Assembly: GCA_037126765.1 (NCBI GenBank)
Contig: JBBCBC010000022.1
Span: 17,203,758-17,267,757 of the forward strand
Source: Stenogyne calaminthoides
Taxonomy: Eukaryota > Streptophyta > Magnoliopsida > Lamiales > Lamiaceae
Direction of reading: 5' to 3'
Length of the DNA: 64,000 nt
The notes below the pieces were generated by a model. The model was given only the letters and a program-made list of their open reading frames with translations, was not told where the DNA came from and searched no databases. Within the stretch, counting starts at the first letter, position 1. Each line of letters starts with the position of its first letter. Shown here one piece after another: positions 34,201 to 44,660 of this stretch. The translations under genes were made by a program, and so were the position numbers.

Positions 34201-34564
34201 TGACAAGGATGAAATTTTCAGAGATTGGTTGAGTAACAAGCATCTAGAATTCTATGAATGCATAATGAGGGAGGCGAAGAACCTGAGCTGCATTCCAATT
34301 GCGCCTGAAGTTGAAATCATGATATACAAGAAGACTCCGGATGAGAAGTTAGACAAGATGGCTTTCAAAGCAACCCTGAACAAGTGTCTGGCTCAAGATG
34401 ACATCTTTGAAGAACACAAGGTTGCAGAAATCAAAGCAAGACTCTATGAGATGTGCGCTGTTCCAGTGGAAGAAAGAGATCTTAAGACAAACTCTCGTTG
34501 TCTTCTGATTTACTGTCTTTCTCTATTTTTTTTCTTTACTTTGTTCAACATGCTTTCTGGTTAA
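31238..34564 (+). pseudogene. B1 extra 3' ORF (Sirevirus env-like position)
   Basis: This broken frame starts at ATG 31238. A conserved part (31606-32103) contains HHTKGFKKPMLKRKFRLLFDI and NAKINWQGFLNRRLLEES, matched in B2 at 54760-55130. Downstream frames (32060-32404, 32936-33421, 33686-33964, 34094-34564) are rich in K, E, Q and A with coiled-coil character and basic KKKDKK-type stretches. Known Sireviruses carry an env-like ORF in this place; its function is unproven. I see no signal peptide or convincing membrane anchor. The hydrophobic tail at 34490-34564 is read-through past a deleted stop, judging by B2. Stops at 31286, 31530, 32101 and later show decay. Confidence 0.7.
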
Positions 34565-34580
34565 TGTTTTGGTTCCATCA

Positions 34581-34593
34581 AAAAGGGAGAAAT
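34581..34593 (+). other. Polypurine tract of B1
   Basis: AAAAGGGAGAAAT lies directly before the 3' LTR at 34594. It is preceded by CCATCAAAAAGG, a context repeated before the LTRs of B2 (57815-57825) and C (reverse, 37746-37765). Confidence 0.8.
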
Positions 34594-36010
34594 TGTTGGG
34601 AAATTTATAGTTTTGATGGAAGTTCCAAAATAATTATAACAGGACCAGTCGAACCTGTTCGATAGGATAGGAAACCAGCTGAACATGTTAGAATCTTGAT
34701 GGAATAGATTAGGTCACATATTGAGGAGGAACTCAATATGTATAGATTAAGTCAGAAGTTCAGAAGACAATATCAGCAGATACAGAAGACCAGCAGACCT
34801 ATTCTATCGAAACATCAGTAGAGTCGAGAGGTTGAAGCTAAGACAACTCTATCAGAAGACTCAAGGTAATCTGATCAGTAGGTTACTGATCAGATCAAGC
34901 TAAGTCAGATATATGATAAGAGTTTCTACGTATCCAACACATATGAAGGAATTCATACCAGAAGACTGTCAACATAGCCGGCTTCACAAGGGGCTGAATC
35001 AGTGTACTTGTTAGCCACTAAGATTTCGACATGTATGCACGGGAACTGACGATGCAGGATATGACGTATCAGGGCAAACAACTAGAAAGGAAAAATTGCA
35101 CGAAGATGGCATGGCCTTCCTGAGCACGTTAACTCAGACCTTTAAGCTACCTAAAATAGCTTGAGATTCAAATTGCTCTCCAACGACTCTTTGATTTCAA
35201 GGACTATAAATATGTGATCAAACCTTCAGAGTAAGGTTACATAAATAATCCACAAGCTCAATACAAGCTATTTCCGCAAGAAGAACACCAAGAACTCAAT
35301 TATATTCAAAATGTTCATCCCATATGTTCTTAGCAAGAATTCTTATCCTTTAACTTTAGGTTACTCAGAAACTAGGATATAATTCCAGTTGGAACAATAC
35401 AAATCTTATCCATACCAACTGTTAGGTAAATTTTGTTTAGCAAGATCTCAAGCTAGAGTTTCTAGTCTTGATTTCTGGGATTGGTTGAGTGAGAACTCTT
35501 GAAATATCTGTTGTACTGTGTTGGACTAACACATTAATCTAAGTCCAGATAGTTAGTTTGTGCCCCTGCTGATAGGGAAGAGTGGACGTAGGACAAGTTG
35601 TCCGAACCACTATAAATCTTGTGTGTTTACAACTTTACATATTCTGCACACTACTATTTTATTTAAGTCATCATGCATATTTCTAAGAAAGGATCAGTTT
35701 TGCATCAAGCACCTGATCTGTTCAGTTCGATACTTAATCAGCTGATCTGTTTCAAGAAAACTTAGAATCTGATTTACTAAACTGGTTTTTCACACGGGGA
35801 AAACTTAGGTTTCGCACAATCAGTTAAACTGATAGACACCAAACCTATCTGCTCACAAGCAATAAGTAGGTTGGATATCAGCCCATACTGATCACGTGCA
35901 CTCTGATCAGTAAACCTGCAAACCACATCTGATCACACGAAAAGTTTCAGAAGTCTATTCACCCCTCCCCTCTAGATTTTTGCCTCACTAAAACCCGTTT
36001 GGGACCTACA
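34594..36010 (+). repeat. 3' LTR of B1
   Basis: It is 1417 bp, TGTTGGGAAATTTATAG to TGGGACCTACA, followed by the duplication GTTAG at 36011-36015. Compared with the 5' LTR there are scattered substitutions and a short deletion near 34665. Confidence 0.9.
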
Positions 36011-36015
36011 GTTAG

Positions 36016-36065
36016 TGACACTTTCTAACATCACGTGAAACCTTATAACTACCTTAACTACCATG
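36016..36065 (-). repeat. GTGACGC repeat block (part 2)
   Basis: TGACACTTTCTAACATCACG and CCTTAACTACC continue the repeat interrupted by B1. The final CCATG is the left target duplication of element C. Confidence 0.55.
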
Positions 36066-37745
36066 TGAAGGTCCCGATTTTAGTGTCGAAAAACCCATTT
36101 TGCGTGTGCGGAAGACTTTGTGTCAAGTGATGCATATAAAAACAGGGGTGAGGGAATGGTCAATACTAATTTTTTGCTTTTAAGAACGATGTGTGTTGTT
36201 TTGCTTATAATCGAATGCATATGACAAGTATAAACATAAAGCAGTAAAGAACACACAAGATTTTATAGTGGTTCGAGATTTAAACCCGCTTTACGTCCAC
36301 TCTTCCCTTAACACAGGGGAACCTTAACTGAACTTAACCTGCGGGACTTATATCCCTCACGGGATGGCCGAGATGTTTACCGAGTTCACACTCAAACGGG
36401 ACTTATCACCCTCACGGGATTGCCTACCCTCCCTTGTGGGATTGCTAGATGTTTACCGAGTCCACACTCACCTACAAATTTATCCTATCAAACTGATTTG
36501 GGTAAGGTTTGTTTGATTTCCCACTAGTTTGAGATTTTCCCTTACATTTGTTTAGCCTCAATGCTAAGGATGGGAAAATCTCTCTAAGCTTAGGATATAG
36601 CATTTGTGCTTAGATCTAAGGCAGAACACTCTTGAATATATGCGTGTATCTCTCGCTCTGTGTTCTATGGTGGAGATGCTCGATGATTTGGCTCTGTAGC
36701 TGTGTTGAATGCCTTAGCCGTGCTACGATCAGACCATATTTCAGGACTCGCATCATCTGGCACATGACCTTGGCTGGAAACTACTGGAACCTATATCTTC
36801 TTAGCTCTGTAGCATCGATGGTGTTTTTCACACACTTTCCTCATGCATCCACTCTTGATAATGAAGGAAGAACTTGTATTTATAGTGTGGATTTGAATGT
36901 TACCGTTGGAGAGAATCACATTCAAATCCATACTACTCTATGGCTTTTTGCAGCTTTTTCAGGCTTGTCGTCTTCCTCTCATTGGTCAACGTCAGCTGAA
37001 TCTAACGGCTATATTCTTCAGTTTCTTCTGAGTCTCAGGATCTTCAGTTCAATCTTAGCCTTCAGGTTATCTGAGCTATCTGAGCCTTCAGGTTGTCTGA
37101 GCCCGAACCTTCAGGTTATCTGAGCCTTCAGGTTATCTGAGCCTTCAGGTTATCTGAGCCTTCAGGTTCTTCAGTAACTTACTGAGTCTTAGGTTCTTGA
37201 TTCAGCAGGCTTCTCTTCAGCGGACCTTGTCTGATCAGACATACTGACACTCAGGCTTATTGAGTTCAGCTCTTCTGAATTCAGACATCCTGACCCTCAG
37301 GTCACATTGACTCAGGCAATCTGATTTCTTCTTTGCCTGATCTGATCAGCTCGACTGATCAGATCAACATTCTTCAGGATCATCTCAGTATAGCATCAGG
37401 TCATCTCCATCAGGTTAGCATATCAGGTTATCATATCTGATCTCGATCAGTCTCTTTTGCTTATCTTCTGATCTGCAACCTTCTCTTCTGATTTGCTGGC
37501 TTTAGCTTTTCTTTACTTCTGATTTTGCACAGCTCATCAGTTGACTCCGGAACTCATCTTACTCATCTGATCTCGATCATTCTCGTCTGCAGCCTCGTCT
37601 AATCTTGATCTTCTTCTTCTGATTTCGTTAGTTCCCCCTCAATTTGTTCTTTCGTTCCCCCTTAACTTGTTATCTATAAATTAGCTTGAATAACACAAGT
37701 TAATAATGTTTTGGCATAAATTATCAAAACTAAAATATCCCAACA
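36066..37745 (-). repeat. 3' LTR of element C
   Basis: 1680 bp. On the minus strand it starts TGTTGGGATATTTTAG and ends GGGACCTTCA. It includes an irregular 17-18-bp tandem array (CCTTCAGGTTATCTGAG on the plus strand) at about 37062-37165 and many GATCAG motifs. The plus-strand open frame 36632-37123 is a by-product of this LTR, not a gene. Confidence 0.8.
37062..37165. repeat. Short tandem array CCTTCAGGTTATCTGAG in LTR C
   Basis: At least five head-to-tail copies of a unit of 17-18 bp with minor variants. The solo LTR D has a comparable CATCAGGT array at 60240-60370, so such arrays are typical of these related LTRs. Confidence 0.8.
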
Positions 37746-37873
37746 ATTTCCCCCTTTTTGATAATGACGCCAAAACATTTAAAAAAAATATGCAATTACA
37801 GAGATCAGGTTTTTGATTTTAAAAAGATTAGTTCAGGTGGTCACTTTGAAAACAGTGAACCTTTTGAACTCCC

Positions 37874-37885
37874 GCTCTGATACCA
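37874..37885 (-). other. Primer-binding site of element C
   Basis: GCTCTGATACCA on the plus strand is the exact reverse complement of TGGTATCAGAGC and lies two bases inside the partial 5' LTR end at 37888. It proves the reverse orientation. Confidence 0.85.
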
Positions 37886-38247
37886 ATTGAAGGTCCCAAT
37901 TTTAGTGTCAAAAAACCCATTTTGCGCGTGCGGAAGACTTTGTGTCAAGTGATGCATATAAAAACAGGGGTGAGGGAATGGTCAATACTAAATTTTTGCT
38001 TTTAAGAACGATGTGTGTTGTTTTGCTTATAATCGAATGCATATGACAAGTATAAACATAAAGCAGTAAAGAACACATAAGATTTTATAGTGGTTCAGAC
38101 GAAACCCATCTTACGTCAACTCTTACCTTAACACAGGGGAACCTTAACCGAACTTAACCTGTGGGACTTATATCCCTCACGGGATGGCCGAGATGTTTAC
38201 CGAGTTTGCACTCAAATGGGACTTATCACCCTCACAGGGGAACCATG

Positions 38248-38660
38248 TATAGTGACACTTAAATGTGTCATGAACTCGTTGTCTTGTGACACTATTATGT
38301 GTCATGTTAATTTCATTTTGTGACGCTTTGTTGCGTCACTAGGTTATGCATAACTAACTTAACTACCTCGTTTATTGACGCTTAAATGTGTCACAAATTC
38401 GTTGTCTTATGACACCAATATGCGTCACGATACATATTTTTTGTGATGATTTTTTGCGTCACTAGAATATAAGTAACTAATTTAACTACCTCATTTAGTG
38501 ATGTTTTAATGTGTCACATTATTTTGTGACACCAGTATGTGTTACGAAAAAAAAATTGTGACGCTTTCTTACGTCACTAGATTATAGATAACCAATTTAA
38601 CTACCTTATTTAGTGACCTTTTTTATGTCATGAAATATCAATTAAACTATACGTATAAGT
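38248..38660 (-). repeat. GTGACGC repeat block, about 120-bp units (part 3)
   Basis: Three to four units of 115-123 bp each contain TTAACTACCT (near 38359, 38482, 38597) followed by TAGTGACGCTT-like and GCGTCAC-like inverted motifs. Together with 25240-25421 and 36016-36065 this forms one repeat tract split by B1 and C. A TNP1-like exon pair lies just to the right, which supports a CACTA transposon. Confidence 0.6.
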
Positions 38661-38968
38661 GAAATTATACATATATGCATATCTATGTACCTGCTCAAAC
38701 ATATATAATAATATAATAATTCAAATCATTTGTACCCGTATACATAAATATCATAATAATAAAATATTATCATTAACTTGTAAACACGAAACAATCAAAT
38801 GTATATCAAGAAAATATATCGTCATTCACATGTGACATCTAAAAAGTAACATCACAAAAGTAATAGATATCAATCAAAACCAATCCAAACAAATGTACCA
38901 AAACTTTTAGTTCAATAATAAATTGCACTTAAATTACGTGTGACAAAATCCATTTTCCTGCACTCTCC
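38661..38968. other. AT-rich DNA between repeats and TNP1-like exon
   Basis: No gene seen. Rich in ATACATATATGCATAT-type sequence. Probably the 3' untranslated part and subterminal interior of the CACTA remnant. Confidence 0.35.
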
Positions 38969-39256
38969 TTATCTTGCTTCTTCCAATTGGACCTATAATA
39001 ACGAATAAAAGTGAAGTAATTAATACTTGAACTTGAAAGGAACTAAGTTGAAACAAATGAAAGATTATCATTAGAAACTTACCAGATGCTTTGACCAAAC
39101 GATGCTATGTCCTATAGATTGTCCAATAGTTTTGACACCTCCAACTTTTCGCATTAATAGTTCCTCATATTTAATTGCCACAATAACTTTCACCTCACAC
39201 CATTCAGGCCCTAATAAATGGATTGGGGGTTGTCCTGACTTCTTAGCGGATTTACT
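38969..39256 (-). pseudogene. TNP1-like (En/Spm CACTA second protein) exon pair
   Basis: On the minus strand, 39256-39083 reads 58 codons including GQPPIHLLGPEWCEVKVIVA, RKVGGVKTIGQSIGHSIVW and SKHL, followed by a GTAAGT donor. An acceptor ATTATAG ends at 38993 and the second exon VQLEEAR with stop ends at 38969. The W-x-E-V-x-V...KTIGQ-x-x-G-x-x-x-W pattern is that of the TNP1/En-Spm-like protein encoded by plant CACTA elements, a DNA-binding cofactor acting on subterminal repeats. The upstream part is lost or displaced by the LTR D insertion at 39275. Confidence 0.6.
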
Positions 39257-39269
39257 TTATTCTGATATG

Positions 39270-39274
39270 AATAA
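39270..39274. other. Target-site duplication AATAA of the solo LTR D
   Basis: AATAA precedes TGTTGGTCCC at 39275 and recurs at 60629-60633 directly after ...TCTCAACA, 21 kb away. Confidence 0.75.
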
Positions 39275-39894
39275 TGTTGGTCCCGAAAAAAAACTGATTA
39301 AAAATTCGTAAAATCTCAATGGGAGGAGACTTTAAAATTTTTGCTACAAATGTATGTTATGCGAATTTGCTAAAGTATGTATGACAGTTCACATGAAATC
39401 AAATAAGAACACACATATTTTTATAGTGGTTCGGAGAACTCCTCCTACATCCACTCTTCCCTTCATGGGGCACTTCCTTAATCCAAATGAAACCTTAGTT
39501 TACGGTGTTAGACACACCACCAACAAATATTTATGGGGCTCTTACTCAACGGGACTTATCTCCCTCACGGGATCGCCTATAGACGTTTAATGAGTTCTCA
39601 CTCTCGGGACTTATCTCCCTCGCGGGATCGCCTATTAACTACCTCACCCAAACACTAATTCTCTCTCAAGAAAGCGTTTGGGTTTGGTGTTATTTCCAAT
39701 AAGGTGAGATTTTCCCTTACATTGTTTTAGCCTTTAAGCTAGGGTTGGGAAAATCTCTCTAAGCTTAGGATATTACATTTATGCTTAGAACTAATGTAGA
39801 ACACTCTTGGGTAAAATTGGTTATTTAATGCTCTGTGTTCTTGAATGGAGATGCTTGAATATTTGGCTTAAATCTTCACTTTGTAGCATCCTCT

Positions 39895-40440
39895 TATTAG
39901 TGTTAGTGTCCTAGAGACAATCTACTGTAAGGACATAATACTAGATTATATTCAGTTTGACTTAATATTATAGTTCATTTAATATTAATGTATAGCAATA
40001 CACTTTTTTGAGTATTATGTTTGATTGTTTACATTTATTCGTACAAGTGTTCCCATGAGTCATTGTTGTCATTGAGGTTATGAGAACTCAGATGACTTAA
40101 CCATGATTCTAAAATAGTCCTGATCAATGATCATCAAGAATGAGATATTGATGATGCAATGGAGATTGGTGTGTGATTTGCATCATACTCTTAGAGAGTG
40201 TAGTAACATCTCACTTACTACGAGATACTAGGTATCTCATGATGGATGCACAAATACCTTAGAGGGTATTGGTATAGCCATCCGAGAAACCGTTTGATAT
40301 ATTTCCACTATATGTGTCTACGGGTGTCTAGGTTAGTGGGAGCGATGCGATACTCCTTTGACTTGAGGTCAATACGCACAACGTGTGTGGAGTGATGAAT
40401 TTTGACCATGACCAACGCTTGCACCCATCTATGGGTAGAC
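39895..40440 (+). repeat. Truncated 5' LTR of A3
   Basis: It matches LTR A from its start (TATTAGTGTTAGTGTCC here, TGTTAG in other copies) to CCATCTATGGGTAGA. At about 40440 it jumps to leader sequence, so about 1.05 kb of LTR plus the primer site are deleted. Confidence 0.8.
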
Positions 40441-42010
40441 CCGATCTATTTTTCGAGATGGCGGCAGCCCCCTGACCGATTTTCGAACTGTCGTTTGGAG
40501 CGGTGCTTCTCGATCGCCACACCGGGCATTGGCCGTGACACAGCTGTGTGCCTTGGGGGCCGCGGTTGGGTCACATGCGCTCGGGAAGCGGTGGCGGGGA
40601 TGCAACCCCTCGCTGTCTCGGTGGCGTTCTCCTTCGATTAGCGCGATTGCAGTTTGATTCACCCTTGCAGTGATGACGCGACTGTAGTGCGTAGATGCGT
40701 ACGACTTCGCCGCCCTATCGCCGCCGTGTGCTTCCTTTTGCACTACCGTCCGTGCTCTTGTTCTGTTCTTGTTGTTCATCCTGCTAATGCACTTATTGAA
40801 CGAATCTACTGTTTTAATTTTGAAACCCTAATTTTTCGAATTAATTGGATTAATTTCGATTGATTGGTGCTTGAATGAGGTTGTTGTTGCAACTGTTATG
40901 GTTTTGGATTCAAAATTTTTGGGACGGATGCCTTGAATTGCAAAATAGATGCTGTAGAATTTTGGGTAGGGATGAAGGAGGGGTTATCTTGCAAATTGGA
41001 TTTCAAATAAGCCCCTCCATGCAAATATTGTATAATTGCACTTGAGCTCTTGGAAAAATTAATAAAACCAATCTGGTTTTAAATTTAATTGGATTAAATT
41101 TAAAAGGAATGGTAATAAAAGTTGGACTTTTATTTATAATTAATTGGATTAATTATTAATATTTTAATAACGGGAAAATTGAATTTAAAATTTGATTTAA
41201 AATTCAATGTTTTCTAAAGGTTGTTAAATCCCACTTGGTTAACTTGTTTATTTAAGTTTAATTTAATTAGTTAACGTGTTTTATAGCTCACATTATAATT
41301 GTTTGGGTAGTCGGCGCCCAATAATTGTCGGATCGTATTATTATTTGGGTAGACGACATCCATATAAATGTTAGTCCGTGTAAATCATGTTTGGATAGGC
41401 GGCGGCCAATAATTGCTCAAATGTGATGTTAATTAACATGTTGGATCTCGATTAAGCAATTAATACCCCGCCTTTAAAACGTTCCTCACTAAAATATGGT
41501 TTTCTCATTAATTTGATAAGATGTCTTCCATCAAAATTAAAAGTAAACCGGAGATTTCGTTCCAATGAGCACTTAAAGACCCTCGTCTTTTGCTCGGATC
41601 TACATCTAACGGGACTTCTATAGGAACATGTAATATCCCTGCTTGATGGTTGTAAAGCAAATTAACTTTGTTTTGCTAGCCCTCGTGTGGAACAAAGGGT
41701 AAGGGACATCAGTCGAACTAGGTTCGACAAACTAGGAATTGCAGTTTTGCAATTGGTTTAGAGACCTACCAGTTATGCTATTGTAATGATCAGCCCTCGC
41801 TGGGATTATGATAATAGTAATGTGGATCATAGTCCATTATAATTTATATTTGATATAAATTCGTACTTTTCCGATGAGGTCGTTAAGTATGTGAAAATAA
41901 TGGAGACAAAATAAACACAAAAGAAAGGCCATGTTTATTTTGATTGCTGAATATTGATCATAAGAATTATGTGTTTAATTCCCATTTTATTTTTATTTCT
42001 CTTTGTTAGT
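40441..42010 (+). other. Leader of A3
   Basis: A GC-rich start (40441-40780) is followed by AT-rich sequence. From about 41230 it aligns with the A2 leader including the triple hairpin (41300-41420). The GC-rich part does not obviously align with the GC-rich part of A2. Open frames at 40402-40863 on both strands are treated as chance. Confidence 0.6.
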
Positions 42011-42358
42011 TGAAATGTATAACTGTTATTGAGATGTGTTTTGGAAACAAACAAAATTGGCTAGGTGCTAAGACAAGAAAAGATTGAGTACGTGTTGGAC
42101 ACGTCTATCCCAGTTACCTTTACAGCTGGTACTCTGAGGCAACCACATTTGATGTAGCAGCTCAGAAGAAGCATCAAAAGGGTGCTTCCCAGGCTCAGTG
42201 TGTGATGTTGCTAGGCATGACTCCCGAATTGCTTAAGGCAACATGAGAAAATGGGTCCCTTCAAAATGTTCAAGCATCTGAAGGATCTCTTTGATTCTGA
42301 ATCTCGTTTTGAGATTTATGAAGTGATGAGAGATCTGTTCAGATCTGTTCACTAGGTT
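42011..42358 (+). pseudogene. A3 gag remnant with large deletion
   Basis: It keeps the RQEKIEYVLDT and FEIYEVMRDLF sections. At about 42345 a duplicated AGATCTGTTC joins to the protease region, removing about 350 bp (including the zinc-knuckle side) present in A2 at 6600-6955. Confidence 0.65.
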
Positions 42359-42359
42359 C

Positions 42360-42840
42360 TTCTGGCACTAGAACATCTATGTTTGTTGTTAAGATAAACA
42401 TGTTCATTAATAGCGTTAACAGCTTGGTATTAGATACCGGATGTGGCTCTCACATTTGTGCGAATGTGAAGGGGATCATGTATCTTAGGACAGTTAGGGC
42501 GGGTGAAGTCGTCTCACACGTGGAAATTAAGCAAGAGTGGCTAACTGGACGTGTGGGGACTTATGTGTTAGACTTACCCTTTGGTTTTAGATTAGAACTT
42601 AATGATTGTCATCTAGTTCTTTCTATTACTTGCAACATGTATTTATTGCATTATGGATATGATGTTCTTAACATACAAAATAAAAGAATCAAACTTAGTA
42701 ATCATGAAAACCCGACTTACTTATGGCATTGTAGAACTTGATCATGTAAACGAGAAAAGAATTACAAGGTTAAGAAAGTTAGACTACTTAACCCCATTCG
42801 ACTGTGAGTCTTATGGAGATTGTGAATCTTATCTCATGGG
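42360..42840 (+). pseudogene. A3 protease and pre-integrase
   Basis: A 120-codon frame, 42379-42741, contains NSLVLDTGCGSHICANVKG with the DTG active site, and later YVLDLPFGFRLELNDCHLVL. In A2 this frame is cut short. It stops at 42741 and the pre-integrase part (KRITRLRKLDYLTPFDCE) continues in the next frame. Confidence 0.75.
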
Positions 42841-43530
42841 CAAGATGATCAATAGACCCTTTTCTGGGAAAGGGGTGCATGCCAAAGAAGTTCTAGAGTT
42901 GATCTACAACGATGTTTTGTGGACCACTGTCCACTCTAGCTAGGGGTCACTTCGGATACTTCATTACTTTTACTAATGATTTCTCAAGATACAAATACGT
43001 GTATCTTATGAAACACAAATTCGTATCTTTTGAGAAATTCAAAGAGTTTAAGGTTGAAGTAGAGAAGCAAATTGGTAAGAGTATCAAGACTCTTCGATCA
43101 GAATGAGGAGGTGAATACCTTATCCATGAATTCATTGATTACTTGAAGTTACATGGAATTCAGTCACAATGGACTCCTCCCGGAACACCTCAGATGAACG
43201 GTGTGTCCGAGAGGAGAAACCGAACCCTGTTAGACATGGTGAGGTCCATAATGAGCTTCTCCTCTCTCCCGACATTCTTATGGGGATACACTTTACAAAC
43301 CTCAATTTACATTCTGAATAGGATTCCATCTAAATCGGTTGAGCATACACCATATGAACTATAGTGTGGCAAGAAGCCAACTTTTACATATATCAAACAT
43401 GGGGTTGCCCGTGATTGTGAAAAGGATGCTTACCGACAAGTTGGAATCCAAAGGTGAAAAGGGTTACTTTGTGGGATATCCTAAGGAAACTAAAGGATAT
43501 TACTTCTATCTACCTGAGAAATAATCACTG
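42841..43530 (+). pseudogene. A3 integrase
   Basis: MGKMINRPFSGKGVHAKEVL is followed by a frameshift at about 42912, then GHFGYFITFTNDFSRYKYVY and GKSIKTLRSE with a stop where A2 has TLRSDRGGEY (the second catalytic Asp is lost). Then come NGVSERRNRTLLDMVRS, a stop after HTPYEL, and GEKGYFVGYPKETKGYYFY to 43524. At least four lesions. Confidence 0.8.
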
Positions 43531-44140
43531 ATTGTTTCTAGGCAGACCAAGTTCCTCGAAGAAAACAATGTCTTTAAGGAACAAGTTCGTAAGCTGATAG
43601 AACTTGAAGAAATTCAAGAACCACAAATTAACAAAGAGACTGATATCTTTTCAAAGCAACATGACAAGGAACAGTGGGAGCATTCAACAACTTTCACAGT
43701 GGGAGTCTTTCATTAGGTGATCGTCTTTCAGCTAGTGGGAGCGTAATTGGAGTTGGTTTGCTTGTGCAAGAACCTCCAAGTGGGCTGAATGAGAACAACA
43801 TAGTTCAAACTCCCGCCTAAGAGGCATATGAAAGTGTAGCTCTTGAGGACTCTCCGGACATTGATGAAATCAATGCACCACAAAATTTTCACGATCAGAA
43901 TATACAGCCTACACAACCATAGCTCCGTAAGTCAATTAGGAATCGTAATCCGCCCATTAGATGCGGTTACCTCTTGGAGAAACTTGATAGTATGAACATA
44001 CCGAATAAGGACGATCCTAATACTTATTCTGAAGCAATATCAGATATTGATTCAGGGAAGTGGCATGAAGCCATGAAATCCGAGATGGACTCTACGTACA
44101 CCAATCAAGTCTGGGACTTGGTTGAGTAGCCTAAAGGGGT
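43531..44140 (+). pseudogene. A3 integrase-RT linker
   Basis: It has the low-complexity linker between integrase and RT seen in A2 at 8072-8640: LIELEEIQE(P)QINKETDI, then EDSPDIDEINAPQNFHD and KWHEAMKSEMDS, broken by stops. Interdomain linker, no enzymatic motif. Confidence 0.6.
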
Positions 44141-44660
44141 TAGACCCATACATTGCGATTGGGTCTTCAAGAATAAGATTGATGCAAATGGCAAAGTACA
44201 CACCTACAAAGCTAGGTTGGTAACGAAGGGTTATAGTTAATGCGAAAGCACTGACTATGACGAAACCTTCTCACCAGTTGCAAAGATCAAGTCCATTCGA
44301 ATTTTACTTGCGATAGCAGCACACTTTGATTTTGAGATTTGGCAGATGGATGTCAAAACAACTTTTCTCAATGGAAACATTGATAAGGATGTGTTTATAA
44401 CTGAACCGGAAGGTTTTACATCTAAGTCAAATTCTAATCTAGTATGCAAGCTAAAGATATCCATTTATGGATTGAAGCAAGCTTCTAGGAGTTGGAATAT
44501 CCGATTTGATGAATCTATCAAGTCTTTTGACTTCATCAGAAACTCAGAAGATCCATGCATTTATCTTAAATTCAGCGGGAAGAATATTGTTTTCATAATC
44601 GGGTATGACGATGACATATTTATTTTGGGAAATAATATCCCGTTAATGTAGTCCATTTAA
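44141..44660 (+). pseudogene. A3 reverse transcriptase
   Basis: CDWVFKNKIDANGKV, KARLVTKGYS, a stop at TAA 44238, DYDETFSPVAKIKSIRILLA, then the 101-codon frame 44346-44651 with DVKTTFLNGNIDKDVF, YGLKQASRSW and FIIGYDDDIFILG. The catalytic aspartate pair is kept (YDDD). It ends with a TAG at 44649-44651. Confidence 0.85.

Larger units (their letters stand above)
25427..36010 (+). mobile_element. Sirevirus-type copia element B1 (10.6 kb, flanked by GTTAG)
   Basis: Two LTRs (25427-26853 and 34594-36010) differ by only a few percent by eye and the target duplication is exact, so the insertion is fairly recent. The interior holds gag with a zinc-knuckle remnant and coiled-coil part, a partial RT, RNase H, and a further 3.3-kb region (31238-34564) with lysine/glutamate-rich coiled-coil frames after pol. 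An extra ORF in that place is the hallmark of the Sirevirus (Maximus/SIRE) lineage of copia. Protease and integrase are absent: about 1.8 kb present in B2 is missing here near 29380. A second deletion removes the RT end near 30450. The element lies inside CACTA-like repeats. Confidence 0.9.
36066..38242 (-). mobile_element. Element C: LTR retrotransposon, interior reduced to 142 bp
   Basis: On the minus strand the order is: partial 5' LTR (38242-37888), primer site TGGTATCAGAGC (37885-37874), 142 bp of interior (37887-37746), purine tract AAAAAGGGGGAAAT, complete 3' LTR (37745-36066, 1680 bp, TGTTGGG...CCTTCA). CCATG stands on both sides (36061-36065 and 38243-38247), and removing the element restores a host repeat unit. 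The outer part of the 5' LTR is missing; near 38233 the sequence switches to CACAGGGGAACC, a phrase found inside the LTR. LTR style and purine tract suggest a Sirevirus relative, here a non-autonomous, TRIM-like derivative. Confidence 0.8.

Noticed and set aside
34490..34564. Hydrophobic C-terminal segment of the B1 3' ORF as an envelope membrane anchor
   Set aside because: In B2 the ORF stops earlier (57619) and the matching hydrophobic text lies in its untranslated region. In B1 a deletion removed the stop, so the tail is read-through.
36632..37123. 163-codon plus-strand frame as a gene
   Set aside because: It lies wholly inside the reverse LTR of element C, and its repeats explain the open frame.
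39102..39311. Plus-strand 69-codon frame as a gene
   Set aside because: It is antisense to the TNP1-like exon, which has recognisable motifs and splice sites.
40328..40863. Open frames of 64-116 codons on both strands in the A3 leader
   Set aside because: Overlapping frames on both strands of GC-rich leader DNA, without conservation in A2.
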